This document shows positions 5,532 through 6,648 of a DNA stretch of 6,648 bases, piece by piece. Numbering within the stretch: the first letter of the stretch is position 1; each line of letters starts with the position of its first letter. Both the position numbers and the translations under genes were made by a program. This DNA comes from Maritimibacter sp. (lineage in GTDB: Bacteria; Pseudomonadota; Alphaproteobacteria; Rhodobacterales; Rhodobacteraceae), in the NCBI GenBank assembly GCA_003520545.1, contig DOUP01000132.1, positions 1 through 6,648 of the forward strand, written 5' to 3'. The notes beneath the pieces are model-generated. The model was given only the letters and a program-made list of their open reading frames with translations, was not told the DNA's origin and did not search any database.

Positions 5532-6648
5532 CGCACCAGGACATAGGTGCCCGGTGCATGACAGAGCGCTTCGCCCATCTCGGGCGGGGCGCTTTTCTCG
5601 GAGGAGAGCTGCTTGAGCCAGTCGACCCAGGGGGTCCACCACGACCCGTCCTGCGGGTCATGCGCGTCGAGCCAGGTGTCGGGGTCCATGTAAAGCGCAC
5701 TGGGTTGGCGGTGACCCAGCCGAAAGCGGCGATGCTTGCCCGGCGGTGACACGATGCCGCCATTGTGGCCGCCCGAGGTGAGTGCGAAACGCAGGTCGCC
5801 ATCGGTGAAGAGCGTCGCCTTGTAGACCGAGTGCCACGGTGCGATGTGGTCCTTTTCGGTGCCGACAACGAACATCGGCGCGCGGATGTCGCGCAGCGCG
5901 ATGACCCGGTCCTCGACGGCGAAACGCCCCGAGGTGAGGCGGTTTTCCAGAAACAGGCTGCGCAGGTATTCGGAGTGCATCCGCGCGGGCATCCGGGTCG
6001 CGTCAGCGTTCCAGGCAAGCATGTCGGCGTCCGGCGTTTCCTCGCCCAGCCAGTAGCGGCTGAGGATTCGACCCCAGACCAGATCGCGGTCGCGCAGGGT
6101 GCGGAAGGCATTGGCCATCTGATCAGCCTCCAGAACGCCCCGGTCCCACATGGCATCTTCGAGAAAGGCGAGCTGGCTTTCATCGACGAACATCAGAAGT
6201 TCGCCCGCCTCGGAGAAATCGGTCTGCGCAGCGAGAAGCGAAAGGGAGGCAAGGCGGTCGTCGCCCTCGCGCGCCATGGCCGCCGCGGCAATGGTGAGGA
6301 TGGTGCCACCAAGGCAGTAGCCGGTGGCGTGGATTTTCTGTTTTGGAGCCAGGTCGCCGACCCGGTCGAGCGCGGCCATGACCCCGTCGCGGCGATAATC
6401 GTCGAGCGAGACGTCGCGCATATCCGGACCCGGGTTGATCCATGACATCGCAAAGACCGTGAAGCCCTGTGCGACGAGGTGGCGAATCAGCGAGTTGTCC
6501 GGGCTGAGGTCCAGGATGTAGTATTTGTTGATCCACGGCGGGAACAGGACGATCGGCGTCTCGTAGACGGTTTCGGTCGCCGGGCTGAACTGGATCAGCT
6601 CCATCATCCGGTTGCGGTAGACCACCTCGCCCGGCGAGGTGGCGATAT
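5528..6648 (-). CDS. phaC: Poly(3-hydroxyalkanoate) synthase, class I-like, C-terminal part
   Basis: The C-terminal ~372 residues of a PHA synthase, which polymerises 3-hydroxyacyl-CoA (typically 3-hydroxybutyryl-CoA) into storage polyester at granule surfaces. The frame stays open to the right edge with typical upstream sequence (IATSPGEVVYRN), so the GTG at 6625 is not the start and roughly 200 N-terminal residues are outside the window. Family blocks: PPWINKYYILDL, the lipase-like box GYCLGGT with the nucleophile Cys (codon 6316-6314), ANAF...DLVW, GTEKDHIAPW with the catalytic Asp (5851-5849), SGGHNGGIVSPP with the catalytic His (5767-5765), and the terminal GSWWTPWVDWL. All three catalytic residues are intact. 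The His motif SGGHNGGIV differs from the Cupriavidus form (SGHIAGV) and recalls a second PhaC subgroup in alphaproteobacteria. No phaZ, phaP or phaR is visible at this end. Confidence 0.93.
   Translation of the reverse strand, partial: IATSPGEVVYRNRMMELIQFSPATETVYETPIVLFPPWINKYYILDLSPDNSLIRHLVAQGFTVFAMSWINPGPDMRDVSLDDYRRDGVMAALDRVGDLAPKQKIHATGYCLGGTILTIAAAAMAREGDDRLASLSLLAAQTDFSEAGELLMFVDESQLAFLEDAMWDRGVLEADQMANAFRTLRDRDLVWGRILSRYWLGEETPDADMLAWNADATRMPARMHSEYLRSLFLENRLTSGRFAVEDRVIALRDIRAPMFVVGTEKDHIAPWHSVYKATLFTDGDLRFALTSGGHNGGIVSPPGKHRRFRLGHRQPSALYMDPDTWLDAHDPQDGSWWTPWVDWLKQLSSEKSAPPEMGEALCHAPGTYVLVR

Noticed and set aside
4086..5642. A 518-codon - strand open frame opposite the caspase-fold gene.
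   Set aside because: High-GC antisense frame with low-complexity Arg/Pro/Gly/His content. It also runs into the proven phaC 3' end in another frame.
5765..6445. A 226-codon + strand open frame opposite phaC.
   Set aside because: Shadow of the PHA synthase gene, whose catalytic motifs are clear on the - strand.

Overview
The window is GC-rich and densely coded, and looks chromosomal. Protein features fit an alphaproteobacterium, most likely Rhodobacterales (Roseobacter/Rhodobacter type): a LivF with a basic RRRKRWLA tail beside a PaaK-like ligase, a GYCLGG-type PHA synthase, and a periplasmic caspase-fold/peptidoglycan-binding protein. This placement comes from family memory; no search was run.

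Left part (1-1557, + strand): the 3' end of a branched-chain amino-acid-type (HAAT) periplasmic binding protein, a strong stem-loop, then a complete LivF-type ATPase. These are the last two genes of an ABC importer operon whose permeases and other ATPase presumably lie upstream. Middle (1605-2417, - strand): a 270-aa protein of unknown function made of two tandem copies of one ~117-residue domain. It runs head-on against livF and divergently from the next gene. At 2551-3771 (+) is a PaaK-like adenylate-forming ligase. In related clusters, as I recall them, a ligase of this kind often travels with such Liv-type importers, suggesting uptake and CoA activation of an aromatic or other organic acid. 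Here the inverted gene separates ligase from transporter, so the ligase probably needs its own promoter in the 133-base divergent gap.

Right part: after a compact hairpin and a short leader comes a secreted 545-aa protein (3894-5531, +) with a caspase-like domain that keeps the His motif but has Ser where the catalytic Cys should be, plus two peptidoglycan-binding domains and three ~40-residue repeats. It ends on a TTAA shared with the stop of a PHA synthase gene on the - strand (5528 to beyond the right edge), of which the C-terminal ~372 residues and the full Cys-Asp-His triad are visible.

No tRNA, rRNA, CRISPR array, insertion sequence or phage gene was seen. All gaps between genes are under 140 bases. 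The least explained items are the duplicated-domain protein, the apparently inactive caspase-fold protein, and the ligase lacking the usual P-loop motif.
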